The position numbers and the translations under genes were made by a program. From Lachnospiraceae bacterium (GTDB taxonomy: Bacteria > Bacillota > Clostridia > Lachnospirales > Lachnospiraceae), in NCBI GenBank assembly GCA_016291405.1, contig JAEEXG010000007.1, positions 1 through 64,000 of the forward strand: a stretch of DNA of 64,000 nucleotides, in the 5' to 3' direction. The notes below the pieces were generated by a model. That model saw only the letters and a list, made by a program, of their open reading frames with translations, was not told the origin of the DNA and did no database searches. Positions within the stretch are counted from its first letter, which is position 1. The number at the start of each line of letters is the position of its first letter. Shown here in pieces: positions 26,638 through 35,966 of the stretch.

Positions 26638-28275
26638 TTAATCTGCTTCTTCTAAGCCCGCAACCGCAAACACAAAAGGAGAATTCCAATAAATCGTTAT
26701 CTCATTTAATGAATAGCAATCCACATGGTCAAGATAGCACTTCATAGGAGCCGTTCCCTTTTCAATAGTGGCTGCCGCTCTTTCATCCTGAAGCCCCACA
26801 TTCGGGCCTCCCGACACAAGTCCGTCCCATGGCGCATCCACATTGTCTACGGCAGTTGGCCTTAAATGAGGATTTATAAAGGCTTTTTCCCCGGCACCTG
26901 TAACGTAACTTACATCCATTGTGTTGCATCCAAGAAGATAGTTTAGACCATCTCTTACCAAAGAAAGAAACTTTTCATTCTTAGTTATTCTGTAGGAAAC
27001 GAGCAACACCATTAAGTACTTTCCAAGCTCCATGTTGCTTCCCCAGATAAAATCTTTTTTATCCATGCAAAGAGAGAATCCGTTTTCTAAAGAAACCGCT
27101 TCAAGTCTCTTTGCTTCTTTAAGCATCTCCTCTTTAAGAAAAGTCTTTAATTCGTTTTCTTTATCTGAAAGGATTATCGATAACGCTCCAAGCCCTGCAA
27201 CATCCATCCAGCCAAAGCAGGAAAAGATGTTTCCAATATAGTTTTTATAGCTTTCGCTCTTATCATAGGTAATGAGATTATCCTTTTGCTTTAACGCTTC
27301 TTTATAATACTTATCTTCCCCTGTAGCTTCAAAAAGCGAGCAAGCTGCCCAGAATCTGTTTGAATAATCTTCGCTCTCTCCGTATTCTCCCGTGTTACTC
27401 TCTTCAGGATTTTTAAATAAAACAGCTTCTTTATTCTTAGTTAACCATTCATAGGATTTAAGTGATGCATTTAAAAGTTTGAGGGCGTACTCTTTATCGT
27501 ATTCTTTGTATACTGAATATCCCAAAGCCAAAACTGCTGCCACATCCGCAGTTGCCAAAGAAGAAACAGGGAACAAGAATAAATCATTTGTATCTTCTTC
27601 AGGCATTATAAAATCCGCATGCCTCATGGTGGTCACTTTGTGATAGACGCCTCCGTCTTCTCTTTGAAGCTTCATTAAAAAATCAAGCTCCACCTTCACT
27701 TCCGTAAGTAAGTCAGGGTATTTATTATCTTTTGGAATGTCAAAAGAAAGGATTTTTAAAATCGGATACATTTTGAAAGCATACAAAAGATGCGCTACAG
27801 CCACTGCTCCCGCGGTTGCATACCTTCCGTAATCTCCCGCGTCATGCCAACCTCCGGTCACGTCTATTTTCGATTCTTCTTCCCCGAATACCTTTGCCTT
27901 CTTTGTGTGGCACTTTCCGTGAACATAAGCTCCTGCATATTTTTCTTCTAAATCTACTCCGCAGCGAAGATAGTAATAGCACTTACACAAATCTTTTAAA
28001 AGCTTATCATTTATGTTTCCTGATATTTGAAAGCCTACAGATTCAACACCATCGGAAGCGACTTTATATTTTCCCGCTTTAGTCACATCACTAAAATCAA
28101 ATACGCTTATTTCTTCTCCCGAAATATTATCTTTTATACACTTATTTGCAACTCCCTCATATACGGTTTTTCCGGTTTCATCAACCAAAGAAACGCTCTT
28201 TCCTTCAAAGTTTAAATAAGCTTTCTTTTCCTTATTATTTTTATAGCCAACCTGATTTACATATATAGTCTTCAT
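26638..28275 (-). CDS. Glycoside hydrolase family 9 protein (no signal peptide)
   Basis: N-terminal Ig-like cellulase domain (YVNQVGYKNNKEKKAYL) and GH9 motifs VTGGWHDAGDYGRYA, NPHLRPTAVD, YSLNEITIYWNSPFVFAVAGL. Confidence 0.92.
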   Translation of the reverse strand: MKTIYVNQVGYKNNKEKKAYLNFEGKSVSLVDETGKTVYEGVANKCIKDNISGEEISVFDFSDVTKAGKYKVASDGVESVGFQISGNINDKLLKDLCKCYYYLRCGVDLEEKYAGAYVHGKCHTKKAKVFGEEESKIDVTGGWHDAGDYGRYATAGAVAVAHLLYAFKMYPILKILSFDIPKDNKYPDLLTEVKVELDFLMKLQREDGGVYHKVTTMRHADFIMPEEDTNDLFLFPVSSLATADVAAVLALGYSVYKEYDKEYALKLLNASLKSYEWLTKNKEAVLFKNPEESNTGEYGESEDYSNRFWAACSLFEATGEDKYYKEALKQKDNLITYDKSESYKNYIGNIFSCFGWMDVAGLGALSIILSDKENELKTFLKEEMLKEAKRLEAVSLENGFSLCMDKKDFIWGSNMELGKYLMVLLVSYRITKNEKFLSLVRDGLNYLLGCNTMDVSYVTGAGEKAFINPHLRPTAVDNVDAPWDGLVSGGPNVGLQDERAAATIEKGTAPMKCYLDHVDCYSLNEITIYWNSPFVFAVAGLEEAD

Positions 28276-28402
28276 AATCCACCCCTTTATAATATTTCCC
28301 TTCCTTGATTATATAATAAAATCATGCAAGAATGCAGTTTTTATTGTTGTATTAGCACTTATGGTTTAAAATCGTAATTACGAAAGATTGAAAGGATTAT
28401 AT

Positions 28403-29626
28403 ATGTCAAACTTTGTAAAGAACGTAATTGTAACTTTAAAAAAGGGCGAAGGCCGCACCATTAAGTCAGGTGGCGCCTGGATTTATGATAATGAAATAGA
28501 TACAATCACCGGAACTTTCACAAACGGTGATGTAGTTTTGGTGCAGGATTTTGACGGCTATCCCATGGGAGCCGGCTTTATAAATCAAAACTCTAAAATC
28601 CGAATTCGAATGCTTACAAGAAAGGCCGATCAGGTTGTTGATGAAGCATTCCTTTATATGAGAGCAAAAAATGCCTGGGAATACAGAAAGTCTGTAATGG
28701 AAAAAGAAGATTTAAACTGCTGCCGCGTGATTTTTGGCGAGGCAGACTGGCTTCCCGGATTAACTGTAGATAAATACGACGATGTATTGGTTGTTGAATC
28801 TTTGGCTTTGGGAATGGATAGGCTTAAAGAAATCGTTATTGATGCTTTAAAAGACATTCTTTCAAAAGACGGATATCAAATAAGGGGTGTTTACGAACGT
28901 TCTGACGCTCCTGTCAGAAAGAAAGAAGGCATGCCTTTACATAAAGGATTTATCGGGCCTGAATTTGATACTAACGTAGAGATAGTTGAAAATGGAATTC
29001 ACTACATGGTTGATATAGTGAACGGCCAAAAGACCGGTTTCTTTTTAGATCAAAAGTATAATAGACGAGCTATTCAAAGAATCTGTCGCGATAAAAAGGT
29101 TTTGGATTGCTTTACCCATATGGGAACTTTTGCTTTAAATGCAGGAATCGCCGGCGCCAAGGAAGTTACCGGCTTAGATATTTCAGAATTTGCCGTTAGT
29201 CAGGCAACAGAAAATGCTAAAAGAAACAATTTAGATAAAACTGTAATGTTTAGGGCTGCAAACGTCTTGGACGAACTTCCCAAATTATATGAAGAAGGCG
29301 AGCAATATGACGTAGTTATCCTAGATCCCCCTGCCTTCACTAAATCAAGAGAAGCCACAAAAAACGCCATGAAAGGCTATCGAGAAATCAACATGAAAGG
29401 CATGAAGCTTGTAAAAGACGGAGGTTACCTTGCAACCTGCTCTTGCTCACACTTTATGACTCAAGAGCTTTTTACAGAAGTCATCGCTCAGGCCGCAAAG
29501 GCAGTTCACAAGCGCTTACGCCAAGTTGAATTTCGCACCCAAGCCTGCGACCACCCGATTCTTTGGGCGTCCGATGAGTCTTACTATTTAAAGTTCCTGA
29601 TTTTTCAAGTTTGCGATGAAAAATAA
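28403..29626 (+). CDS. Class I SAM-dependent rRNA methyltransferase (RlmI-like)
   Basis: PUA-like N-terminus, VDIVNGQKTGFFLDQKYNR, VLDCFTHMGTFALNA, VILDPPAFTKSR; start revised to ATG 28403. Confidence 0.92.
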   Translation: MSNFVKNVIVTLKKGEGRTIKSGGAWIYDNEIDTITGTFTNGDVVLVQDFDGYPMGAGFINQNSKIRIRMLTRKADQVVDEAFLYMRAKNAWEYRKSVMEKEDLNCCRVIFGEADWLPGLTVDKYDDVLVVESLALGMDRLKEIVIDALKDILSKDGYQIRGVYERSDAPVRKKEGMPLHKGFIGPEFDTNVEIVENGIHYMVDIVNGQKTGFFLDQKYNRRAIQRICRDKKVLDCFTHMGTFALNAGIAGAKEVTGLDISEFAVSQATENAKRNNLDKTVMFRAANVLDELPKLYEEGEQYDVVILDPPAFTKSREATKNAMKGYREINMKGMKLVKDGGYLATCSCSHFMTQELFTEVIAQAAKAVHKRLRQVEFRTQACDHPILWASDESYYLKFLIFQVCDEK

Positions 29627-29633
29627 TCTGTTA

Positions 29634-29668
29634 AAAAAGCCTATACACATTACTGTGTATAGGCCTTT
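29634..29668. terminator. Bidirectional terminator
   Basis: aaaaaagcctatacacattactgtgtataggcctttt, between convergent genes. Confidence 0.85.
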
Positions 29669-29670
29669 TC

Positions 29671-30528
29671 TTAATAACTTACTTCCTCATCAAGAGGTGT
29701 TTCCAAAAGTTCAGGATTTTCAATTAATCTCTTTAAGAGTCTTAATGATCTGGCGTAATAGAAACCATCAGAGATTCTTTCATCAATTGTTAATGAAAGT
29801 GCAATTTCACGTCTCATGGTAATATTACCGTCTTTGTCATAGTGAGCTCTTTTTTTCTTTTTACCCACAACAATGAATATAGAGTTGGTTCCCCAGTTCA
29901 TAAGGTGGTGATATCCGATGTTCATACCGATTGAACCAAGGTTTGTAAGCACAACTGTACACTGATAAGGGTCTGTTGCGATAACTGACTTTGGCATAAG
30001 TCCGTGCTTATCAAGCAATCTTGCAAGCCATCCGATGAAATGCTTTCCGGGAAGCTTCTTTATAAAGTTCATTGCCTTTGTGGAATCATCTTCGAAGTTT
30101 TTGCAAAACTCGATTTGATCCATAACTTTTTTGTTTATGGTATCAAGGGTGTCTTTATCGTCTGCCACCACTCTGGCAAGAGTTTCTTCTCCGTCATCAC
30201 GGAAATTCTTCTTTACGGTAAATGCTGCTGTAAGCTCGTTTCTTTGATACATTGTGTTATTTGCAATGAATCTGTTCATATGAGGGCGAAGCTTAATAGC
30301 CTTTAATGTAGCCGCAATAATTATTTCAAAAATAGCGATTTTATTATCGGGATTTTCTTTATTTTTTCTTCTGATGTATTCTTCTGTTTTTTCAAGATTA
30401 ATGTGTAACGTCATAAATGCTTCGTTGTCACATCTGTTAGGATACATAAGAGGCATAATGTAGTGCATCGCATCAATATCGCGAATTAACTTAGCGTCTC
30501 TTCTGTCTCCCCATTTCCTTTTTCCCAT
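29671..30528 (-). CDS. Stand-alone 2-oxoacid dehydrogenase E2-like (CAT-fold) acyltransferase homolog
   Basis: C-terminal ALSLTIDERISDGFYYARSLRLLKRLIENPELLE matches the E2 catalytic-domain pattern, with His replaced by Glu. Confidence 0.75.
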   Translation of the reverse strand: MGKRKWGDRRDAKLIRDIDAMHYIMPLMYPNRCDNEAFMTLHINLEKTEEYIRRKNKENPDNKIAIFEIIIAATLKAIKLRPHMNRFIANNTMYQRNELTAAFTVKKNFRDDGEETLARVVADDKDTLDTINKKVMDQIEFCKNFEDDSTKAMNFIKKLPGKHFIGWLARLLDKHGLMPKSVIATDPYQCTVVLTNLGSIGMNIGYHHLMNWGTNSIFIVVGKKKKRAHYDKDGNITMRREIALSLTIDERISDGFYYARSLRLLKRLIENPELLETPLDEEVSY

Positions 30529-30530
30529 AT

Positions 30531-31223
30531 CTATTCCTTTCCATCCAAACGCAATGCGTTTACTCCCTTTTGAAAGTATCTCTTTCTAAAAAGTACAATT
30601 TCTATAAGGGCGCACATTACTGCAGCTGCCCAAACATCCGTAAATGAATGTTGCTTTACAAACATAACTGAAAGACAAATAAGTAAAATCCATATTGAAA
30701 CAATTACTTTCCAAATCTTTTTGGTGTCTTTCTTTAACCAGGCTGACAAAAGCGCCAGCGAATAACCTACATGTAATGAGGGACACACGCCTGTAGGTGT
30801 GTCTACAGAATAAATCATTCCGACAATCTGAGAGCAGAAATTGTTGTTTGGAAGCACCTCCGGTCTTAAAAACTGGACTGAGGGCCACACAATATATGTG
30901 ATTACTCCGATAACCTGCGTAAGAATAATAAATTTCTGTGCCCTTACAAAGCTTTCTACATCATAAAGTAAAAAGTAAAGAAGTGAACCTGCAACAAGCA
31001 AATACCATGATGTATACGCTAAAATAAAATATTCGTTAAAAGGAATTATATCGTCCACAATACTGTGAACTTCATGACACTTTTCGATAGGTATGAATCT
31101 CTCCGTTACGATATACATAATGAGGTATCCCACCCATCCAAGTATCAAAAATAAATGTCTGTACTCTTTAGAAGTAATATTTGAAAATCTAAGCTTACTA
31201 TAGTCTACAACGGGTTTTTTCAT
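30531..31223 (-). CDS. PAP2 superfamily, Aur1-like inositolphosphotransferase-type membrane protein
   Basis: CPSLHVGYSLALLSAW...VKQHSFTDVWAA motifs (PSxH, HxxxD), about 6 TM segments. Confidence 0.78.
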   Translation of the reverse strand: MKKPVVDYSKLRFSNITSKEYRHLFLILGWVGYLIMYIVTERFIPIEKCHEVHSIVDDIIPFNEYFILAYTSWYLLVAGSLLYFLLYDVESFVRAQKFIILTQVIGVITYIVWPSVQFLRPEVLPNNNFCSQIVGMIYSVDTPTGVCPSLHVGYSLALLSAWLKKDTKKIWKVIVSIWILLICLSVMFVKQHSFTDVWAAAVMCALIEIVLFRKRYFQKGVNALRLDGKE

Positions 31224-31228
31224 AATAA

Positions 31229-31972
31229 TTACAATCTATCGCTATATGGATAATCTTTCTTCTTAATATTAGGATAGGGCACCACTCTGTGCCTTGGAAG
31301 AGAGTAAGCCACTTCGGATATTTCATCCATAAGATAGTTACATATTCTTTCCTGTTCTTCCTTCATAGGTGCTTCATGGTTAAATAAAACAGGCTTTCCA
31401 AAAACCACCTTTTTTAATGCGGGGCAAATGTACATAGGCACAAAAGAAACATCTTTGCCGGTTTCTTTGTAATACATCTTTGCCACATTCACAAAGCCTT
31501 CCTGAAACTTATGCACTATATTGTTGTGCTCATCATAGTCTTCAGGAAATATGATTACATTTAAGCCTTCCTTTAATTTGCCGGCTGTTTCTTTAAATGT
31601 AGTTAAAATCCTTTTATCTTTATAAACAGGAATTGTGTCTGCGTTAGTGAAAACACACTGTGCTATGGGCGCTATTATATAGGATAGTATTTTGTAAAAC
31701 CATCTTATATACAAAGGTTTCTTTGACCAAAAATCTTCAAAGGCATATGCGGGGACAAGCTTCGCATCCATCATTTCCGCTATGCACCAGATACTGAATT
31801 TCTTTGGGAAATAAAGCTCTCCCACAATGGGACCGTTCATTTGTGAATGGTTTCCCACTATTACTGAAGCCTCATCCGGCAAGTTTTCTATTCCTTCGAC
31901 TTTCATCTTCGGATAGAAAAGCCAAACTGCGCCTTTTATCATTTTATAAATATGATAGCTAAACTTCTTCAT
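31229..31972 (-). CDS. PlsC-like lysophospholipid acyltransferase homolog
   Basis: MKVEGIENLPDEASVIVGNHSQMNGP... and LNVIIFPEDYDE correspond to PlsC blocks I and III. Confidence 0.78.
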   Translation of the reverse strand: MKKFSYHIYKMIKGAVWLFYPKMKVEGIENLPDEASVIVGNHSQMNGPIVGELYFPKKFSIWCIAEMMDAKLVPAYAFEDFWSKKPLYIRWFYKILSYIIAPIAQCVFTNADTIPVYKDKRILTTFKETAGKLKEGLNVIIFPEDYDEHNNIVHKFQEGFVNVAKMYYKETGKDVSFVPMYICPALKKVVFGKPVLFNHEAPMKEEQERICNYLMDEISEVAYSLPRHRVVPYPNIKKKDYPYSDRL

Positions 31973-32109
31973 TGGTACTTCTCTGATCTTCTCTCTTTGG
32001 CCGAATTTCTTCGGTCACACGAAAGGTATTATATAACAAAACAGTAATTTTAACAACTTTTGCCAAAAATGCAAGTCTTTGACAGTGTTTTTTGTTTCTT
32101 TTATTCAAT

Positions 32110-32136
32110 AAAAAAAGCCGGCTCTTTAAAGCCGGC
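32110..32136 (-). terminator. Terminator downstream of psuG
   Basis: gccggctctttaaagccggc with T-run on minus strand. Confidence 0.88.
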
Positions 32137-32145
32137 CTTAATTCA

Positions 32146-33063
32146 TTATTTACACATTTCAACAGCAGTCTGTGCTGCAACTTTTGCGTTGTTGTAAACA
32201 AGCTGAATGTTTGATTCAAGTGAATCACCGCCTGTAAGTTCCACAACTCTTGCAAGTAAGAAAGGTGTTGTTGCCTTTCCTTTGATTCCCTGTTCAACAC
32301 TTTCTTTTATAGCCTGGTCGATTGCTTTATTGATTACATCGTAATCCATTGCATACTGTTCAGGAATGGGATTTGTTACAAGCATTCCGCCCTTCATGCC
32401 AAGTTCTTTCTTTGCAAGGAATGCATCTGCCATTTCCTTAGGAGTATCGAGTCTGTAATCTACCTTAAATCCTGACTTTCTTGTGTAGAAAGCGGGAAGT
32501 TCTTCTGTCTGATATCCAATTACGGGAACACCCTTTGTTTCAAGGTATTCAAGTGTAAGGCCTAAATCAAGGATTGCTTTTGCTCCTGCACAAACAACCA
32601 TTACGGGAGTCTCTGCAAGTTCTTCAAGGTCGGCAGAAATATCCATTGTTGTCTCTGCTCCTCTGTGCACGCCGCCGATTCCGCCTGTTGCAAATACTTT
32701 AATTCCTGCCATAGCTGCAATAATCATTGTTGTGGCAACCGTTGTGGCTCCGTCCATTTTCTTTGAAACAATTACGGGAAGGTCTCTTCTTGATACCTTA
32801 GTTACCTTCTGTCCTTCTTTTCCTAAATATTCAATTTCTTCTTTTGAAAGACCTGCCTTAAGTCTTCCGCCGATAATAGCGATTGTTGCGGGAACAGCTC
32901 CGTTTTCTCTTATTACTTTTTCAACGTTTAATGCTGTTTCAACGTTTTTGGGATAAGGCATTCCGTGTGAAATAATTGTAGACTCAAGTGCTACTACTGC
33001 CTTTCCTTCCTTAAGTGCCGCTGCAACCTCGGGTGCAACATCAAGATACTTGTTAAATTCCAT
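32146..33063 (-). CDS. psuG: Pseudouridine-5'-phosphate glycosidase
   Basis: VALESTIISHGMPYPKNVETA; GGIGGVHRGAETTMDISADLEELA; VVCAGAKAILDLG. Confidence 0.96.
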   Translation of the reverse strand: MEFNKYLDVAPEVAAALKEGKAVVALESTIISHGMPYPKNVETALNVEKVIRENGAVPATIAIIGGRLKAGLSKEEIEYLGKEGQKVTKVSRRDLPVIVSKKMDGATTVATTMIIAAMAGIKVFATGGIGGVHRGAETTMDISADLEELAETPVMVVCAGAKAILDLGLTLEYLETKGVPVIGYQTEELPAFYTRKSGFKVDYRLDTPKEMADAFLAKKELGMKGGMLVTNPIPEQYAMDYDVINKAIDQAIKESVEQGIKGKATTPFLLARVVELTGGDSLESNIQLVYNNAKVAAQTAVEMCK

Positions 33064-33081
33064 TTTCTTAACCTCTCTTTA

Positions 33082-34005
33082 CTATAAAAGTCCAACTCTG
33101 TCTAAGACTTTTTCTATAGTTATTTCTTCATTTATAGTATTGGTGGTTTCACAAGCAAATGTGGCTGTGGCCAAGCCAATTAATCCCATTTCTTTTAAAG
33201 GTCTGTCATTTAAAAATCCATAGATAAATCCGGCCATCATGGCATCTCCGGCTCCTGTTGTGTTTACCACTTTTCCGGGAATAGTCTTTAAATATACGGA
33301 TTCTTTTTTATTTGAAACATATACGCCCTCTGCTCCAAGAGAAATAAGTACGTATTTAACTCCGGTATCAAAGAATTTCTTTGAAGCTTCTTCTAAGCTT
33401 TCTTCGTTATATACCTTTACTCCTGTAAGAATTCTAGTTTCAAGTGAATTTGGTGTAACGCCGTAAATATCTGAAAGGGCAGGAATCAGTCTTGCGGCTT
33501 TTGTGCTTGATACAGGATCTGCAAAAATCGGCACCTTACATCTTTTTGCAAGGTAAGCGATGCTTTCTGTCGGAATGTTTGTATCAACCACCACTACCTT
33601 TGCCTTATTGATTTCATCCATTCTGGTTTCAAGATACTGAGGGGTAATGTTTCTGTATATATCCATATCAGAAATAGCCATTACCATGTCACCGCTTTTA
33701 TCTGTCATAAACATATATGAAGAAGTTGATTCATTAGGGCAACTTAAATATCCTTCAATATCTATTTTAAGTCTTTCGCAGTCTTTTTTTACTTTAGCTG
33801 CATAGTCATCTTCGCCAAGAGCTGTAATAAGCTTAACGTTAAGTCCAAGCAGTCTCATGTTGTGAGCAACATTTCTTGCAACACCGCCAAAAGAAACATT
33901 AATCTTTCCGGGATTTGAATCCTTTGGGATTAAGGGTGCTACTGCCTTTCCGCCTATATCTACATTTACTCCACCAATTACTACGCAATAATCTTGGGCA
34001 TTCAT
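33082..34005 (-). CDS. psuK: PfkB family kinase, likely pseudouridine kinase
   Basis: PfkB motifs (GGVARNVAHNMRLLG; NTTGAGDAMMAGFIYG), adjacent to psuG. Confidence 0.88.
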   Translation of the reverse strand: MNAQDYCVVIGGVNVDIGGKAVAPLIPKDSNPGKINVSFGGVARNVAHNMRLLGLNVKLITALGEDDYAAKVKKDCERLKIDIEGYLSCPNESTSSYMFMTDKSGDMVMAISDMDIYRNITPQYLETRMDEINKAKVVVVDTNIPTESIAYLAKRCKVPIFADPVSSTKAARLIPALSDIYGVTPNSLETRILTGVKVYNEESLEEASKKFFDTGVKYVLISLGAEGVYVSNKKESVYLKTIPGKVVNTTGAGDAMMAGFIYGFLNDRPLKEMGLIGLATATFACETTNTINEEITIEKVLDRVGLL

Positions 34006-34072
34006 TTTTTGGCTCCTTTGTAAAAGACTTATAACGCTATTTTAGCATAATATTCATAAAGAAAGAAACAAA

Positions 34073-34102
34073 GATTCCGTTATCCTTCGATAACGGAATC
34101 CC
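34073..34102 (-). terminator. Terminator downstream of small ORF
   Basis: gattccgttatccttcgataacggaatc hairpin; T-rich on minus strand. Confidence 0.7.
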
Positions 34103-34114
34103 CATTCTTTTTAG

Positions 34115-34294
34115 TTATTTACTAGGTTTGCAAACATCTTCAATGTAATCTGCGTCAACTCTTAATTGTCTCTGTATTTCTTCTTTAGTAAAACCTGATG
34201 CTATCATATGTTGAATTACAGCGTCCATCGAATTTTCGTAGTCGGGATCTCTTTTGTAAATAGCCCCGTCGGAAGTATAGATAATGCACTGCAT
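34115..34294 (-). CDS. Small hypothetical protein (59 aa)
   Basis: Own translation MQCIIYTSDGAIYKRDPDYENSMDAVIQHMIASGFTKEEIQRQLRVDADYIEDVCKPSK; RBS GAAAGGAGAC; followed by a terminator; absent from the supplied ORF track. Confidence 0.65.
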   Translation of the reverse strand: MQCIIYTSDGAIYKRDPDYENSMDAVIQHMIASGFTKEEIQRQLRVDADYIEDVCKPSK

Positions 34295-34394
34295 ATCTTG
34301 CCCAGTCTCCTTTCTCTTTATTTTGGATTCCCAACAAAATACACACTTCCCTCAATCAACGAAAAATTTCGGATACCCGTAATCTTTCTTTGAA

Positions 34395-34468
<74 letters not shown>

Positions 34469-34555
34469 ATGTGACAACAGACTGATTTTAACCTATGCAT
34501 TTTCTTTTGTCAATATTCCCCAATTTTACTGACTTTTAACCCTCTCTTACATAAA

Positions 34556-34585
34556 AAAGCTTCGGCTTATTAGGCCGAAGCTTTA
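34556..34585 (-). terminator. Terminator downstream of EAL/HDOD gene
   Basis: aaagcttcggcttattaggccgaagcttt, T-run on minus strand. Confidence 0.85.
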
Positions 34586-34591
34586 AACAAT

Positions 34592-35815
34592 TTATTCTTT
34601 AAATAAGTCTCTGTACCAAACGAGTGCATTAAGATATGCTTCGTAAATATCATCCATTTCCATGCCTTCAATAAGCATTATTCTTGAAATCTCATTCCAG
34701 TTTGCGCTCTCATAATACTTAATGAATTCTAAGACTCTTGAGTAATCGCCTTTTCCTCTTAAGAGTGCATTTTCAATAGGCTTTGAAATCTTAACAAGTG
34801 TAAGGGCATCAACCATTGATTTGTTAAGAATAATATCAAGCACTGAGAAAAGTCCCATAAGGAAAAGCTCTGATGAAAGACCTCCCATATCATATATGGG
34901 CGCAAGGTTTTCAGCAAACTTTGCCCGAAGCAACGATACTCTTGTAATTTCGCTAGGCTTATCTTCACAGAGTTTTTCTGCAACCGCTGTGTTTATCCAT
35001 TTCTTTAATTCTTTTTGTCCAAGCATTGCAGCCGCATGTCTGATGGTTGTGATTCCGTTATTAACAGTCATCCTGTTAACCATCTTTAAAAGAGAAACAA
35101 CCAATGCTGTATCTTTTCCTATGATATCAGCTGCATCGGAAAGATCATAATCAGGAGCATTTACAGTATTAAGAAGCTCTATGTAAGTTGCCTTAACGGG
35201 AGCAATTTCTTTATCACCCTTAGTAACGGGAAGTCTGTAAAACTCTCCTTCATATAAAGAATATCCGCCACTCTTTACAAGCTCATTATAGATGTCTGTA
35301 TTTTCTATGTTGCAAGCAACAAGTTTGATGTTGGGATAGAGCTTTGTAAAATATATCTTTGCTTTTGAAATCTCGATTCGCTTATGGTCTAAAAGAATGT
35401 AATCCATTCTCTTAATGATTCTCTTATAGTCTTCGAAATCTGCAACCATCAGCTTTCTTACCGCAAATCTGTAGCCTTTTTCTTTTAACTCTTTAATTCT
35501 GTTAATGTTAACGTCTTCGGGCTTAATAGACTTGTCAATCAAAAGCACTATTCTGTTGACCGGTGCTTTACATTGTTCTTCAATATCCACAAAAAGTGAT
35601 ATTTCGTTTAAAGAAACAAAAATGTCCGCATCGTCTGATAGAGTTTCAATACCTGTTTTTTCAATTACTTCCAGTCCTGCGATTCGTCCTGCACCGTCAT
35701 TTCTTGCAGTTCCTTGAAGACTTGGATTCAATAAATAATTATCCTTTTGAGCAAATAATGAAAATGCCTTTACCGCCATATTTTCATCAAACAAAGGTAT
35801 TAATGTCGCTAGCAT
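34592..35815 (-). CDS. Degenerate EAL - HDOD domain signalling protein (YuxH-like)
   Basis: EAL-like N-terminus lacking an EAL motif; HDOD pattern DLSDAADIIGKDTALVVSLLKMVNRMTVNNGITTIRHAAAMLGQKELKKWI. Confidence 0.82.
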   Translation of the reverse strand: MLATLIPLFDENMAVKAFSLFAQKDNYLLNPSLQGTARNDGAGRIAGLEVIEKTGIETLSDDADIFVSLNEISLFVDIEEQCKAPVNRIVLLIDKSIKPEDVNINRIKELKEKGYRFAVRKLMVADFEDYKRIIKRMDYILLDHKRIEISKAKIYFTKLYPNIKLVACNIENTDIYNELVKSGGYSLYEGEFYRLPVTKGDKEIAPVKATYIELLNTVNAPDYDLSDAADIIGKDTALVVSLLKMVNRMTVNNGITTIRHAAAMLGQKELKKWINTAVAEKLCEDKPSEITRVSLLRAKFAENLAPIYDMGGLSSELFLMGLFSVLDIILNKSMVDALTLVKISKPIENALLRGKGDYSRVLEFIKYYESANWNEISRIMLIEGMEMDDIYEAYLNALVWYRDLFKE

Positions 35816-35935
35816 ATCTTCTCCTCCCTACACCAGACATTTTTCTCACCATCACTTTAGATGATATCCCAATACTATTAACAAATCTTTAAAAACTGTA
35901 TATTGGTTCCTAAAAACTTACATTTTTTATAAAAA

Positions 35936-35966
35936 CAAACAGAGACGCATAGTACGTCCCTGTTTT
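35936..35966 (-). terminator. Terminator downstream of trmB
   Basis: acagagacg...cgtccctgt imperfect inverted repeat flanked by A/T tracts. Confidence 0.6.
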
